Of a stretch of 64,000 nucleotides of DNA, positions 1 through 13,951 are shown piece by piece. Location of the stretch: NCBI RefSeq assembly GCF_003945595.2, contig NW_024104283.1:3043036-3107035 (forward strand), in the 5' to 3' direction. A program made the translations under genes and the position numbers. The notes under the pieces were generated by a model. It ran no database searches, was not told where the DNA came from, and was given only the letters and a program-made list of their open reading frames with translations. Each line of letters starts with the position of its first letter. Position 1 is the stretch's first letter. Source of the DNA: Pipra filicauda (taxonomy: Eukaryota; Chordata; Aves; Passeriformes; Pipridae).

Positions 1-2179
1 TATTTCTTCGTGTAAGGCAAAATGGGATGACATTAAGTATCATAGTCTGTGCTATTTTTATTAGTTTTAGTAGATGGATGGATATTTATCAGTACGAAAG
101 GCAAAAAGGGAGGAGGCAGAATGGAGTAGGATGTAGTCAAGAAGTGACTCTGCCTTGTAGATGAGAAGTGGAAGGAACCAAAAGTACAGGCAAGGCAGCA
201 GGGCCATTTCCAAAATGCAGCATCAGCACTGGATGTGTAAGGTAAATAACTATAATTAACATTGTTGCAGGATTTAGGAGCAGCAACGGAAAAACCCGGG
301 CTGCGGATAATAGAGGGTTCACAAATGTCTTCAAGGAGCACCTTGTTATAATTATTTTTATGTAAAAATTTGAACATAACTAGTATACAATATTTTGGTA
401 TTCTATTAGTAAAAAGCTCACTTCCTTGCTCATGTAGTGCACTATATAAGCAAATCTATTGTTTCCTTGGGTAGCTACTTTTTTGTTCAAAAGCTAATTG
501 ATGTACAGCTGCAGAAGAGGAAAAGCCCCCAATGTAAGTATAAAACTTCTAGAAAGGTGTGCCTGAAGTCTCAGGAAACTACTCTGTTCATTGTTTATAG
601 TTCATTGTGTTTGAGGAACAAGTCGGGTGGAAAAAACCCATGTCAATGAAATACAGGACGCTCTTGGCCCTTGGAAATAGAGCAGACCTAGTGGGCCTCT
701 AGTGCTCAAGTGCAATTGTAGCCTAATCATCCTTGAAGGGAACGGATCACGTTCTGGGACCATTCCAGGCTCTGGCAGGAAAAATGCTTGGTTCCTTTCC
801 CTGTTGGAGTTGCCACATGGGGATGAGGAGCACTGAGCCAGTCCCATTGTTATCTAAGTTAGGCATCTGTGTGTGAGTCTCATCTAGTCCTGTGTTGTGC
901 TGTCTTCATAGATGCCTCTACTGTACAGGGTTTTGTGTGTGTATGTACACATACCTGTTTTCAAAAGGGAAGTAAATACTATGATACTAGTGGCAACAGA
1001 GATAAAAAGGCTAGGTTTCAGTTTAAAAAGTTAGATAAAACTAGTTTAATTGCTCCTTGTTCTATAATTTACAATGCCGGTTCTGTAATTCCCCTGGATT
1101 ATTATCTCATATGTCTGGAGCGCTTCTCTTGAACTCTTGATAAGTTGTCTGCAGACTGATTAGCCTTGAGTCTGCTAGTTAGGTTGGGTTTTTTGTGTTT
1201 TTTTTTTTTCTCATCTTGAATTCACGTTGGTTAGATCATTTTATTTCCAGGTGCAGGTTAACTTGCAACAAGTTGCTTAGTTAGGGAGAATACTCTTCCT
1301 AATGTGTCTGAAAGCTGGTTACCGGTTTATTTTTGTGGGTTTCTTAAGAGGCAGTACTTTCATTTCTCTCTAAAGACGGCTGGCTATTGCCACCACTCTG
1401 CCTTAAATTCACATGCCTCAAGTTATTAGCTTTGGTGTGCTGCCTGTCAGACAAAACTGTATCCTCTAAAATCAACTTCATACAAATCCATTGAAATGCT
1501 AAGTTTTTACCGTACTTTATTCATAACAGTTTTGTTCCATGTGAAATACTTTTCATACTTTCAATGTTACTACTTTGTCATCGTCTCTGCTCCCATAAGC
1601 TTCTGTAATGTAGAGAAGAAAGGTACTGTGTCATGTTACAAAATGAGGCTTTGCTGTTTTCTGGCATGAATGATGTACTATGATAACATTGTGCTGTCTA
1701 GTTTGCATTATTTACATAACCTAATGTTTTTCATGCTACTTATTATTAGTACCTGCAGCCAGTGAAGTTTAGTTGACTTTGAAGTTTTCCAGTGTGCATT
1801 GCTCCTTGCTCTTCAACCTTGTTTTGTTTAACTGATCCCTGTAATCTGTTCAGTGTCATCTTATTCATCCATTTTGGCTGCCATTCTTTGAGGTTTCTCA
1901 ACTCCCTTCCTCATTTTGAGTTGGCCTAAATAACTGCTGTCTAAAGGGGAAGTTAGTAATATGTGTGTGTTTATTAATAGACCTTCTTCTTGGACTTAGC
2001 TAGATGTACCAGGGCTTAGTGTTTGCCTATCTATAAAGATGATTTCATTTTTCAATGCAGTCTGCTTTGTGTCCAGACACTTTAAGTTTCTTGATAATGT
2101 TCTCTCTCTTATCATGATTTCTTTAGCCTCCTTAGATGAGTACTGTTAAAAGCCATCTTGAAGTTTAAATGTAATGGCC

Positions 2180-2202
2180 TTTTTTTTGTGTGTGTGTGTG
2201 TG
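2180..2202. repeat. T-run and (GT)n microsatellite
   Basis: Eight T followed by seven GT units plus a G. Confidence 0.9.
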
Positions 2203-2337
2203 AAGAAACAGTAGACTGTTCTTAAACTATTATAGCACAATTTGTCTACTTACTCTTTTAGCAAGTTTGAGTTAATTCAGTAATTAGAAATAAGAACAAA
2301 ATGGTTAAGATTGTGGCCTTTCTGCCTGGAGCAATGT

Positions 2338-2705
2338 CTACTAGAGCAGGCTGCTGAGGACCTTGCCCAGGGAGGTTTTGACCATCTACAAGGATGGAGA
2401 CTCTGCAGGCTCTGAGGGTTATCTGTGCAAGTGTTTGACCACCCTCACAGTAAAGAAGATTTTTCTTACCTTTGAATGGAATTTTCTGTACTGCAATTTG
2501 TGCCCTTTGGCTCTTGCTTCTTGAGAAGAGTTTGACTCAGTCTTTTTTAATTTCCTCTCATCAGATATTTATGCATGCTGGTAAAATTGCTGTCCTTCCC
2601 CCCAGCGTTTTCTTGAACCTAAGCAACTCCACCTCTCTCAGCCTCTCACCGTGTGTCAGATGCTTCAGTTCCCTTCTCATTTTTGCAGTCCTTTGCTGGA
2701 TTCAC
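2338..2705 (-). mobile_element. CR1 LINE fragment, antisense to the gene
   Basis: The plus strand reads as the reverse complement of a diverged avian CR1 3' region. It has AGCAGGCTGCTGAGGACC, then AAGGATGGAGACTCTGCA and GACCACCCTCACAGTAAAGA, later CTCTCTCAGCCTCTC and CTTTGCTGGATTC in the CR1 order. Both ends are truncated and no useful frame remains. Confidence 0.75.
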
Positions 2706-3549
2706 AGTAATAAGAAGACTACCTGCTCCACCTTTGGCGTAGTTGGGGGTTCAGACTCTTGAAGCTTGAGGATGTCAGAGAAGGTAAAGTCAATCTCTTG
2801 CCACCTCCAGTGCCGTGCAGTGTTCTGACCCCCTCCCACATTTCCTTCACCTGGTAACACAAGCATACGCCTCCTTAGGCATCTGAGTGCCTGCCTGCCT
2901 CAGTGGGGAGCCACAGACCTGTTCCATGCATCCTTCCTGAGGAGCACAGTCTGAGTTGGGACCTATGGTGTCATGGGAGACATTTGCTGCAGTGTGTGCT
3001 GGGGAGTGTGCCCTGTGGCAGCACCACTGGTGAGCGAGTGTTGGCTGCTCTGAGAAGAGCAGCTGGTCCCCTTTGCTATGCCCTGTTGTTGGCCAGCTGC
3101 CTTGGCTCTGCTGTTGGAACTGTGCTCTAGGTCAGCCCCTTCATGATGTGAGGGCTCAGCAATCATATGAAACTTAGTATTTAATGTTTTCTGAGTTTTA
3201 TATACATATTACCCACCGTTTGAAGAGCCACATACAGATAATCTTAACTGAGGAACTCAGTGGCAGTTCAGATTTAGCTGTAGCATTGTTGTTGCTTGGA
3301 GACTATCCTAATCTGTATTTCAGTTCCTCATTTCTAAATTTGTGGATTAATTTATTAATACATTTGGGAATTAGTATTTAATCAGTCACATAAACATTTT
3401 CAATAAACATTGATCTATAATGCTCAGCAGGTAATTACCCAATTTGAAATGGCTTCTGCTCTGTGAACTCCATGGAAGGAGATGCACTGATTACTTGCAT
3501 CCAAGCTAATGCAGCGCTTATAAGGTAGCTGCTTGACATTAGAATAGTC

Positions 3550-3574
3550 AATTCCTTCATTATGTGAAGGAATT
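3550..3574. other. Perfect 10-bp inverted repeat in intron 1
   Basis: AATTCCTTCA and TGAAGGAATT are separated by TTATG. No role is evident. Confidence 0.6.
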
Positions 3575-4622
3575 ATATAGGTTGTTTCTTATATATTCTT
3601 ATATATTTTGTATATTTATTCTTTCATTTTGTGAACAAACAAACAATGCAGTTAGACTACTGCAGTTCAATCTTCAGCAAACATGTACAGGAAGGACAAT
3701 TCTATGAGAAAACATTCTCTTGTGATCTTACACTATCTGTTCTAGTTCCAGAGATCTAATTTATTACAATAACAGCAGCTCTGGTTTATATCTTGCTGTT
3801 AATTTTCATGGGAACTGGACAGGAATGACTGGTTTTAATAGCGAAGTTAGAGTAGCAGTCCTTTAGTAAGGATGGGACCAATTTAAAAATCATCAGTGTT
3901 AGTTCCCACACACAGGAAGGGATTACTGGGATGTTGAGCCCAGGCTCTTGCTATCAGCAACATGTCTGTAATCCCATGGAACGCGGTCTCAGACTTGAAG
4001 TTGCAAAGCAACTTTTTTGTTCTCTTTTTCCTGAATAAGAGAAGTAGTGAGTTCTTTGGCTGTTTATCTTTTGCAGTGTGCTTTGTACAGTAGAGCTGTA
4101 TTTTATGTATATGTCCAAAGTAACTCAATAGTTCTTTTTCTTTTGCATTTTTAAGAACACAGATAGGAAGACTAATAAGTAATTTAAAACATATTAGCTA
4201 TTAATTTAATTCTCTTAGTTTCTAGCTATTGTCCTCTGGGAAGTTCTTTGTAAAATTGTCAGTAAGGGTTGTCTTTTGGCTCCTGCTCTGGGTTTTAGCC
4301 ATTTTTTCAAGATACTTCAATAAAAATGTTGCAAATAGAAAATGCATTGGGTAAATAAAAAAAGTCTTTCTACTTCATTGTAAAGAAGTATCTTGATATC
4401 ACATAATTTTAGCTGTATTTTGTCAATGCTCTAACTCTAAACAGGGATAATACACTATGGCATAATGTTCTAAATATATTGTGATCTTTAAGCTTTTGCA
4501 GTCTAGAAGGAATAAACAATCCTTTCTTTTGGAACGAAACATAGCTTTCATAGTTGCAAGTTCATTATATGAGACTAGGAACAGTGTTCTTGTGTATAAG
4601 GTAGGAAACCTGCTCTTTTACC

Positions 4623-4640
4623 AAAAAAAAAAAAAAAAAA
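4623..4640. repeat. Poly(A) tract of 18
   Basis: Eighteen A followed by an A/C-rich segment (GAATAAAAACAACC). Confidence 0.9.
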
Positions 4641-7448
4641 GAATAAAAACAACCAAAAAACCAACACATCACTTAACTAAGGCAGCAAAAAGAGATTGTT
4701 CCAATTAGACAAATCCTAGTTTTAGCACTTACTATATTGCAGTGAATGCTTAAGAACTCAATGCAAGAAGAAAAGAGAAGGTTAGTATTCATTTAAAAAG
4801 TGATCTTGAGTGAGTGTTGAGATGGGCTGTATCTTTGTAGGCTTTTGTGCTGTCTCTCTAGAACTCCCTGTTGTCCTTGGACTGACTTTTGTGACTTTGT
4901 CTTGTCAATTTTCTATACCCAGGCATGTACTAGCCATGCTCATGTTAAGTAACTACTCAGTCTGCTCTAGACTGGAATCTGAATGGCAGCTAAGGCACAT
5001 AAAGAATGAACAGTTGAACAACAAAGACATTGGTATAGAACAGAAACCAATTTGGTTTGTCCAAGCAGGCCTGTATCTCTTGTCAGAAGAACTGGAAGCA
5101 CTAAGTGTGCTTGGCCTACACAGCCAGGGCTTACTTGGACAGTAACCTGATCCTATGTTATAATTAAACATGTTGGAGATGTGCTGGTTTGGAATAATCT
5201 CAATGGGTTGCACAGGTGAGACTGAAAGCCTACTTGTTGTCAGTTTGCTCCATGTTTAGCACATGTAGTAGTTTCAAAGTGGTTTGATGTCAGCTTCTAT
5301 GTAATGCTGCTTGTTTTTATGAGAGGGAAGAAGGTGTGGTAATGGTGTTTTACCTAAAGATGTTCTTAATCTCAAGCATGTGAGATTGAAATTGAGAAGC
5401 TGAACTGTGGTGCGTATTTTGGACATATTAGTGGTATGTGTCATAATTCAGAGTAACAGCCTTATTAGAAAGTTGATGTAGTGTTGCTAGATAATATTTT
5501 TTCAAATCTTGAGTGTGCTATTTATATGATGACTTTTGGGTTCTTATTCAGTTTATTTATGAAAATACTGCCTGTGGCCCCTTGAGTTCATTGATTTAAG
5601 TTGTCGTGTGTGTGACAAAACTGAAGGTATGTACTTTAAACAAAGCCTTTGTGGTTTTGGCACACGAAAAGGAATTTGAAATTGACCTTTGTTCTTTTGT
5701 AACTTAAAGTAATTTTCTACCTTTGAAATATTTATGTAGCTTATGCGCATCAAAACCCAACCTTTCATTCCAGACTTGAAAGAAATTAGGACTCTCAGCT
5801 TATAGTTTCTGACACAGCTGGGTTCTGGCAGTGATCTAGAAAATTAAATCAACACTAGGGAGGCTTCTGGAAGCTTAAATAAATTGTGCAAGCCTGGGAT
5901 GTATTTTATAATCCTATCAGAGTAACCCCATTTTTTACAGATTGAAGCACGAAGCATTAACAGCTTTTTATACCTCTCTGTATCAAAGTATTTTGTTAAT
6001 GGTGCAGCAGTTTAATGAACGTTTAGTTTCATGCAGTGAAATCACTGACCCTTGAAAGATGTGTGTTGGGGGACTGGGATAGAATTGGGTGGATTACTGG
6101 GATGGCTGGAATAGAACTGCACAAAATCAGTATGGACAATATTAGTCTTTGCGTAGTCAGAAGTTTAGTCAGAATGACCCAACTCTGGTGTTCTGAATTT
6201 TTATTGCTTTTTCTGATATCAGGCAAAGAAAACAGTATGTTGCATGCAATTTGTGCTCTCTCATGCTGTGTTGTTGATCTTTTGTATATGTGGTATAAGG
6301 CATTTAACTTAATGTATGTTATGTGATACAGGTTCAGTCTCAGCATCAAGGTCTGTGACAACAACTGTATACTGTATTAATAATTTTTTTAGATGAACAT
6401 GGTCATTAATTCAGCAATTGGTCAAAATTTTAAAATATTTTAAAAATAATTTAACTGTATTTATTAAGGATAATTGGGAAAATACAGGTAGGGAAAGGTG
6501 GATATCCTACAAACTACTCTGCTGCTTGTTCTTTGGGACATTGTCAATGCTACTTCTGAGCATTTGAGATTTCTTTTCTGGTTTATGCGGTGTCCCACCT
6601 ACCAGCATTCTAAGTATGTATTTTCCTGATCATAGATAAGTGAGGTGCTATAAACAGTAATTTAAAAGCCAGGTGAAAAATTCTATAATTTTGTTAAAAT
6701 TGCCTGCATCTGGACCTATGTGGTTGTTCTGGAGTTTCAAACAAAAAGGATATGGATTCTTAATGTGAGAAGGATTAGAATGGAAAGGATAGAAACTTCA
6801 TTTCAATATGAAAATTTGCTGCAAGTTTTATATTGTCTTCTGAAGGTGATCAATCTTAGCACGTCTCACAATTTCTTGTTTATAAGCAGTTTGGATTCTA
6901 TGGAAGCTTTGAATGCTAGTTCTTTGGGATATGATCTCTGCCAGCTGAGATGCTGATTGCTGCTCAGTGTTTACTGTGCAGAAGATGTGGGTATTACAAA
7001 CAGTATTCTTAGAATGAAAGGATTTCCATCATTTTTATCAAGACATTGCTTTACAAAAAAATGTTAGATCTCTGCTTTCCTTGAGCTTTTGCAGAGCTCT
7101 ATAGAGAGTGCTGTGTGAACTGTTCTGGGATTCCTCTTCAACACACCTTTTTGGTTTTTTGGAAGAGAATAATTTCTGTGACTACAACAGCACAGCTTTG
7201 TCACATTGCCTTAGAACCTGGTCACTGCTTTTCTTTTTTGTGTTAAACTAAAATCTGAAGTACAAGGGGCTCAGTGGACTCTAACAGATAATTAGGAGTG
7301 GTCGTATTTAGAAATTAGAATTAACAGTTTAGAAATGAGTACTAACAGTAATGTGAATAAGGTGACTAGGCTTGTGACTCTCTGGCTGGTGTGATTGTAG
7401 CCAATCAGTGGATTTATTGGGTCTTACCAGAAATTAGGTAAATCATGC

Positions 7449-7467
7449 TTTTTTTTTTTTTTTTTTT
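7449..7467. repeat. Poly(T) tract of 19
   Basis: Uninterrupted run of T in intron 1. Confidence 0.9.
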
Positions 7468-7842
7468 ACATTTTAAGACATTAAATGCTACTTTGACCAC
7501 ACAGTTTTTAATACTGTTTCCTGTGCTGTGCACCATTGTTGATTCTGATAAAATACGTTACCATGGTTGATTCTTAACTATATAACTATTTCCCATTCTA
7601 AAGCTTAAGATTCATCTTTTCATTTTACTCTGCATCCTGCTTAATAGATAAGTAACATGTTAATTTTATATATATTTGACCTATATGTCATAAAATCCGT
7701 AAACCTTTCAACTAGAGTGGGGGAGAGGTTGCCCCTTAGCAACCTTACTTGTTTCCTAACAAGCTACAGACCCTGTAGAGTATGTAGACTCTATTTTTAC
7801 AAAAGGCAGTGGATTTACTCTGCAATGTAGAGCCCTCCATTA

Positions 7843-8362
7843 CAGAATCATAGGATATCCTGAGTTTGAAGGGACCTACGAGGATTATCGAAGTCCAGTT
7901 CCTGGGCCTGCACAGAACAGCCCCAAGAATAACACCATGTGCCTGAGAGCATTGTCTAAACACTTCTTGAACTCTGTCAGGCTTGGCGCTGTGACCACTT
8001 CCCTGGGGAGCATGTTGCAATACTTAACCACCCTCTGGGTGCCCGCCCCTCTTCTTCCCCTCATGAGGAAGTTGTAGACTGCCATGAGGTCTCCCCTTGG
8101 TCTTCTCTTCTCCAGACTGAACAAGCCAAGTGACCTCGGTGTCTCCTCATGTGGCTTCCACTCTAGACTCTCCACCACCTTCGTAGCCCTCCTTTGGACG
8201 TGCTCTAATAGCTTTACACCCTTCTTATATTGTGACACCCAAAACTGCATACAGAACTTGAGGTGAGGCTGCACCAGTGCAGAGCAAAGCAGAACAATCA
8301 CCTCCCTCGACTGCGTGGCAGTGCTGTGCTTGATGCACCCCAGGATATGATTTGCCCTTGAG
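7843..8362 (-). mobile_element. CR1 LINE 3' end with remnant reverse-transcriptase C-terminus
   Basis: The plus strand begins CAGAATCATAGGATATCC, the reverse complement of the CR1 tail, and continues through GAAGGGACCTACGAGG and CTTCCCCTCATGAGGAAG to CACCCCAGGATATGATTTG. On the minus strand an open stretch (7885-8301) encodes SALVQPHLKFCMQFW, VQRRATKVVESLEW and LGLFSLEKRRPRGDL. These are hallmarks of the C-terminal end of CR1 ORF2. Near 8040 the sequence jumps from CTCTGGGTG to CCCGCCCCTC. Related CR1 copies have about 100 bp more here, so this copy has an internal deletion. It is the best preserved LINE in the window. Confidence 0.92.
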
Positions 8363-10630
8363 TTTGTAAGCTCTGCTTTTTCTTAACTTTAAATTTCCTG
8401 ACAGAAGACTCACGAGGGTCATAAACTGTTTTTTTTCTCAGGCTATTACTGCCAGAATTGCCACGTATCTTTGTGCAAAACTCATAGCTTGGGAGTGTGA
8501 TGAATTAATTTTAAGGTAATCTTGCCATTAAGTGTGAAATTGTATAATGAATAAAATCCTTTTTTCTTGAATAAGTGCCTGTAGTGGCCAATGTTTTAGT
8601 GAAATGTTGTGTAGCTTTGTGTAAAACATCAATTGAACTGTGTGATTAAGGGTTTGTGATTGGGGGAGTACGTGAATGTTTAGTGGGAATCTAAGAGATG
8701 GTTAAAGAAGGGTTTAGCAGTATTTACATAAAGGTAGTTGAAATAAGGGGAGTTTAGGACTTGTGTAAATGCAGAGGAAGGAAGAAGGAGCCTCCACCTA
8801 TTGTTAGGCCTGGTGAAAGAGATCAAAGGTAAAATCAATCTGCATATTTTGAAAGTGGGACATCTTGTTAAACTTAGTGAAAATGCTGCATCCACACAGA
8901 TTTATTTGCTTTTTTGTGTACGGACTTGCCTTTTAAATTGACTGTATTGCTTCTGATAACAGCTATGCTTTGCTGTTGACATTGTAATTTGCTTTAGCAG
9001 TTACTTTTTGTCTTTAGCTACTGTGTCCATTTTTTATGAAGTAACTTCACGATTGAAAAGCCTCTTCCTGTGCAGTTGGTTTAGCTTAGGATGGGCACAT
9101 GGCCTTTGAAGTTCAGTAAGTCATGAATTTCGGTTTAGTGTAAGACAAGGATATCACTGTTTTATGATAGAAAACAGTACCATGGGCTTTTAGAGCTGAT
9201 CTGTTCATATGCTTGACTCAATTTAAGGATTATCAGTTTGAAGTATTATAGTTACATTTTTGCCCTCGGTAGTTATATCTGGCATGTGTTAAAATATTAA
9301 ATGGGCAAACTATATATAGTCGTTCCCCTCCGTACCTTTTTTCCTGTTTTTATCTGGGTCACTATGGGAGTGCTGAAGCAAATGTGATTATCAGAAGGTT
9401 TTGTTATGTTCTGAAAGGCATGATATGTACTGAGGTGAGAGGCAGCCTTCCTAAATGGCACTGGTGCTGATCATTCTGTGATGCTTTGCATCACACTGTA
9501 CCAGTAATGTGCGTTTTGCGTTCATTGGTGTTTTTTTCTTTTGCCTTGCTCTGCTTGTCTGTTTTGCTGCACTGGAATGTCGGGGGACGTTTTCAGACAG
9601 TGATGTAAAATATGCAAGGGTGATATTACACCTGGAGAGACCTGGCAAGGCATAGAATTCAACTGGCAGATTATAGCAGATGGAGATCTATTCAGTTCAT
9701 TCAGTGGTGTGTGGAGAGTTACTCAGCTGGCCAGATGCGGGCTTTAACTTTAAGGTGGGCTCAAACTCTGCAGTTTACCCTAGCTTTGCTGACTGGATCT
9801 CCACTGACTCTAATGGGAGCTTTGACTCCACATTCACATGGGCATCTACACTTGGGTTCTTTAATATGCTTTAACTTGGAAGTTGAATCCAACTCCAGGT
9901 GTCCTGTAGTGACCCTGGGCACAACAAAAAATACTGTCATACACTTGTGTGTGCTGCATCTGTATGGTCTTTGTTCTGACTAATAATATTCCACTTTGGT
10001 GTGCAGACCAGTGCATGCTACTTAGAGACCACATTTGCAAACCCAGTTAGTTGAATCTTTAGGGGGTTTATTGTCAAAGTTATCTTTCCTTTTGAAGGTT
10101 TATCAGAGCCTGATAAGATCGATACAGAAAGCAATGCCCCATAGAACTCTTTGATGCTCTTGATGTAGTATGTAGTCAGGAATTTAGCTCTATTTGCCGA
10201 ACTGTCTTCCATGTGATGTTATAGGAGCTTCAGCTTCTAATTGCTCTAGAATTTACTTAATGGCATATAGAAAACAGGCTGATACTGACTTTCTGTGGCC
10301 AACACTTTTGTATGATTCCATTCCTCAAAGCAAATGTAAATTCGTCTTGTATTTGGAATGCTTAAATTCGTTTATATAGCTCCCAGCAGTTAGACTGTAA
10401 TTGTGGGTGCTGTGTTCTTTTGAATTATTTCCAAATATAAGGCAGTTATAGGCAGCTTTTCCCAGCATGATTGTGGCCAGTGGTTTGTTGATGAGCAAAG
10501 TTAGGCTACACAGAAGAAAATAAAAATTAATGTGAGAACATCAATAAAGTTGAATCTTACCAGCCAGCAGTGGTAGACCTCTAAAGCGTGTTCTTGGAGA
10601 CAAATTATAGCTGCTTGGTGGTGTGATTTC

Positions 10631-10652
10631 TTTTTTTTTTTTTTTTTTTTTT
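10631..10652. repeat. Poly(T) tract of 22
   Basis: Run of T followed by CCTCCTCCTCCCC, giving a long pyrimidine-only stretch. Confidence 0.9.
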
Positions 10653-13600
10653 CCTCCTCCTCCCCTCTGTAACCTTTTTGTTTCCAGTTTTTGTCTTGGC
10701 AAGATTACAGAGCCCCTGGCATACACGGCGGCCAGACAGTGCTAGTCAGTTATGTCCTGTCTCTGGGAGATGGAGTTCATGCTGAGCACCACATTTGGTA
10801 GAAGTTGGAAGCTGTAAATTGCTTCCCTGAAATTTGTCATGGCAGGACCTAATGCTTTGCCAAAGTATCTGAGACATGCCAGTTGGTACCTGCCATTCAA
10901 CACTTTTTTTTTTTTTTAATTTAAAGTGTTGGCTGGGCTAATATGCTATTTGAGACTTTTGGTCGTATGTTAGTTATATCTCATCAAGATCTCCAAATTT
11001 AATTTACAAGTATTTGGTTGGTTTTTAGGAGGAAACTGTCTAATAAGTAAATGATCTGACTAGGATTTAACTGGATATTACCAAATACAAGTGGAATCAT
11101 TCTGGTAATGTTTTCTGATTCTAAGGAAAACACTTAAAACGTTGTAGCGATTAAAACTTGAAAGTATTAGCTGTACCATAGAATTTGTAGTTACTTCTAG
11201 GTTATGTTGGTGTTACAGGTTAGATAGAACAATAATAGAAAAATTGAATCTGAAGGCTTAGACATTATTTATGCTTATCTCTTGATGTAAAAAGCCCTGA
11301 TTATGATCACATTGGTACTCACTCTTATGTATGCCAAATATATATTATATAGGAAATAATTGTATTTTGGTTTTTTTTTTGTTTGGTTGGTTGGTTTTTT
11401 TTTCACTTACTTAACTTGAACATTCTGCCTTTTATGTTTGTTCTGTAATGTTTTGGTTTCTCTGAAAATAGACCAGTTGCTATGAAAATAGGTTGTTGGA
11501 ATAGCATGCTGCCTGGTTTTGGCTTAAACAGGCGTAGGCAACCAGTGGCATTACTGTGGTTCTGCCTGTTAATGAAGGGCCACTTTCTTTTTTTCTTAAC
11601 AGTTATTATCTGTATGTGGGCAGCATCTGGAAAGGTCAGTGCTGTGCTATTAGAAAATGACTCCAATGCTATTTTAGTTTTTTTCTTAAGAAAGAATGTT
11701 ATCTAGACAACTTATCTCAAGATTTTGCTGTGTTGTTGATCTTCAGCATCAAGATGTAAGGTCTACATGTTCCTGTATGTATTAGCTCTCAGTATTTTAC
11801 TGATGTGAATTGCCAAGATGAAGCACTGGTTTCTACAGTTTCTGTTTGCAATTGTCTGCTTTTCTGAGCTTTCAAACCAGAGAAGAAATGCAGGAAAATG
11901 GAAATGCTCTTCTGTTATTTTAATAGTTTTACTACTCTTATTACATTTACTTTTACATTTCTTATATTAAATGAGTTAAGATGTTCTCCACTTTTGATTG
12001 GAAAAGAGAGAAATGTAAAAGTAACACTTAATCCAATTAATGTATTTTCCTGCTCCGATTCATTGTGATGACTTAGAGCATCTGGTGGTAACTGAGCATG
12101 AGCTGCTTAAAGTCACAGAAACCCAATTCCCATTATTTCTGCTCATTGAAGGGAATAAATAAATTACCAGACACTAATCTTGGGATAATTGCTTGCTGAG
12201 CAGGAGATCTTAGCTTTTAAAGAAATTAGTTTTGTAAGTTTATGGAGCTGTCAGAACAAGTGAACTATTAAAAAAGGTTAACCACAAATGAACAGAAACC
12301 GAGTTTTCAGTCTTTTATTTGTAACTATAGCAGTTGAACTTTGCAGCATACAAATATATGCAGTGAAGATAGATATTTTCTTTTCCCCTATGCTGTGGTG
12401 TAATCACAGCCAAAACTAGGACACCTTTATGAGTTTTACTGTAATTTATCAACTGAAGTTTAAGCTGGAGACTAAAATTTATGTCAATGTTTCTGGCAGT
12501 ACAGAGTTAGGACATGTGTGCAGTAAGATACAGTGTGTACTGCTGTTTTTGAATGACCAAACCTTTGAGTTTGAAGTAACTGTTATTTTGGGTTGGTACT
12601 CTGATTTGGACATAGGCATGTGTTCTTTAGGTCTAGACAGTCTGCCCTGTGACATTACATGAATTTTCCTTATTCTCCTTTATTTGACATGACTTAGGCA
12701 GGTCAATATTCAAAATCCTTTTGTTCTAAAATAACTGCGTGGCCTTGTGATTTATGTCTTTAGGGTTTTGGTATTTGAAAGTCATGCCCCTTGTTGCTGG
12801 TGGTCCTCACTCCTTTGTCTTTGGAGAGCAACTTGAAAAAGGGGGTGTTAGGAGTCATCATTCATAGCTCCTGCTCAGCAGCCACCCTTGCTGCATTGAC
12901 CTCACTGGAGTCGTCTTCTTTGCCTGGCAGCAGACTTCCTCCCCCACACATATATCTGTAAGTATTCAGAGCCCACAAATAAGTAGATAAACAAGCCTCA
13001 AATACACCTAGATTTTTTTTTTTCCCTGTAGAATAAAATACCTAACATATTTTCAACACCTTCTATTTGCAGGATAACTAAGAAGTAATTTCTGGCCTGA
13101 TGGGTATTTTCTATCTCTGTAGCTTGTTGCTATGGGCAGTTTATGCATTTTTTTGAGGCTATAAAAATCTGTATTTGCCTCTGTGTCAAATTCCTGTTCT
13201 GTAGCTGGTCTTTACATATAACAGTATATGTTCATTCTGATTCTCTTATGCTGTTTATTATAATGTTTACTAGATTACATCTTTGATCAAAATTCCACAG
13301 GGATTCTGGGAAAGTGATGACAATACCCTGGGTTAACTTGGATTAAGTACTCTGATTGGAAGTAATTGTTTCATGCAATATGTTTTTGTCTGTCAATGAG
13401 AACTGCATTTTTTTTCCTGTAGATAGTCTTTTCATTGTGGAATCTCTGCTTGAAACTTCCTCAATTTAAAGAAGTAGGCTTTACTTATTCTCCTTCTGTT
13501 TATTTTAACTACTGTCAAAATATCAGGATGTAGCAGACTTGCCATATAAGGACACAATTATTAATATTCTTTAAGTTTCAAGTGATCTCAGTAAGTTATG

Positions 13601-13893
13601 TTTAACTTGTATTTAGAGGGGGCATGGAGGCTTCAGAGCACTCCTTCAGTTCATGTTCAGATATCATCCATGGGTTGGCAACAGCAGAAGTGTAAAAGCC
13701 GTGTAGTGCCACAGGTACTTGCTTCAGATATATGATGTTTTAGTTTTGACACAAGCAGAAAACAGCATTTCCTTTTGCACACAGGGACTTCTATTGCTGA
13801 ATGCACACACATACTTATAGGACAGTACAAAAGCAGAATCAAACCCAGCCTGCTGTTTGCAGATTTGTTTCTGCCACAGCAGAGCCCTAGTGC

Positions 13894-13897
<4 letters not shown>

Positions 13898-13948
<51 letters not shown>
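13898..13948. repeat. Poly(T) tract of 51
   Basis: An uninterrupted run of 51 T, the longest homopolymer in the window. It produces the poly-Lys and poly-Phe frames over it. It could be the poly(A) tail of a minus-strand insertion, but no recognisable body follows on the right. Confidence 0.9.

Positions 13949-13951
<3 letters not shown>

Larger units (their letters stand above)
2706..7842. other. Intron 1 stretch with nothing recognised
   Basis: Mostly AT-rich. The block at about 2790-3135 is richer in G and C, with CCTGTGGCAGCACCACTGG and CCTTGGCTCTGCTGTTGG. It could be the diverged continuation of the CR1 fragment before it, but I could not align it. The poly(A) at 4623, the poly(T) at 7449 and the inverted repeat at 3550 are the only other features. 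Confidence 0.5.

Noticed and set aside
7885..8301. 138-codon minus-strand frame as a host gene
   Set aside because: It is the C-terminal part of CR1 reverse transcriptase within a truncated LINE.
9680..9983. Quasi-periodic GCTTTAACT-like words and two overlapping frames
   Set aside because: Spacing is irregular and no unit repeats convincingly.
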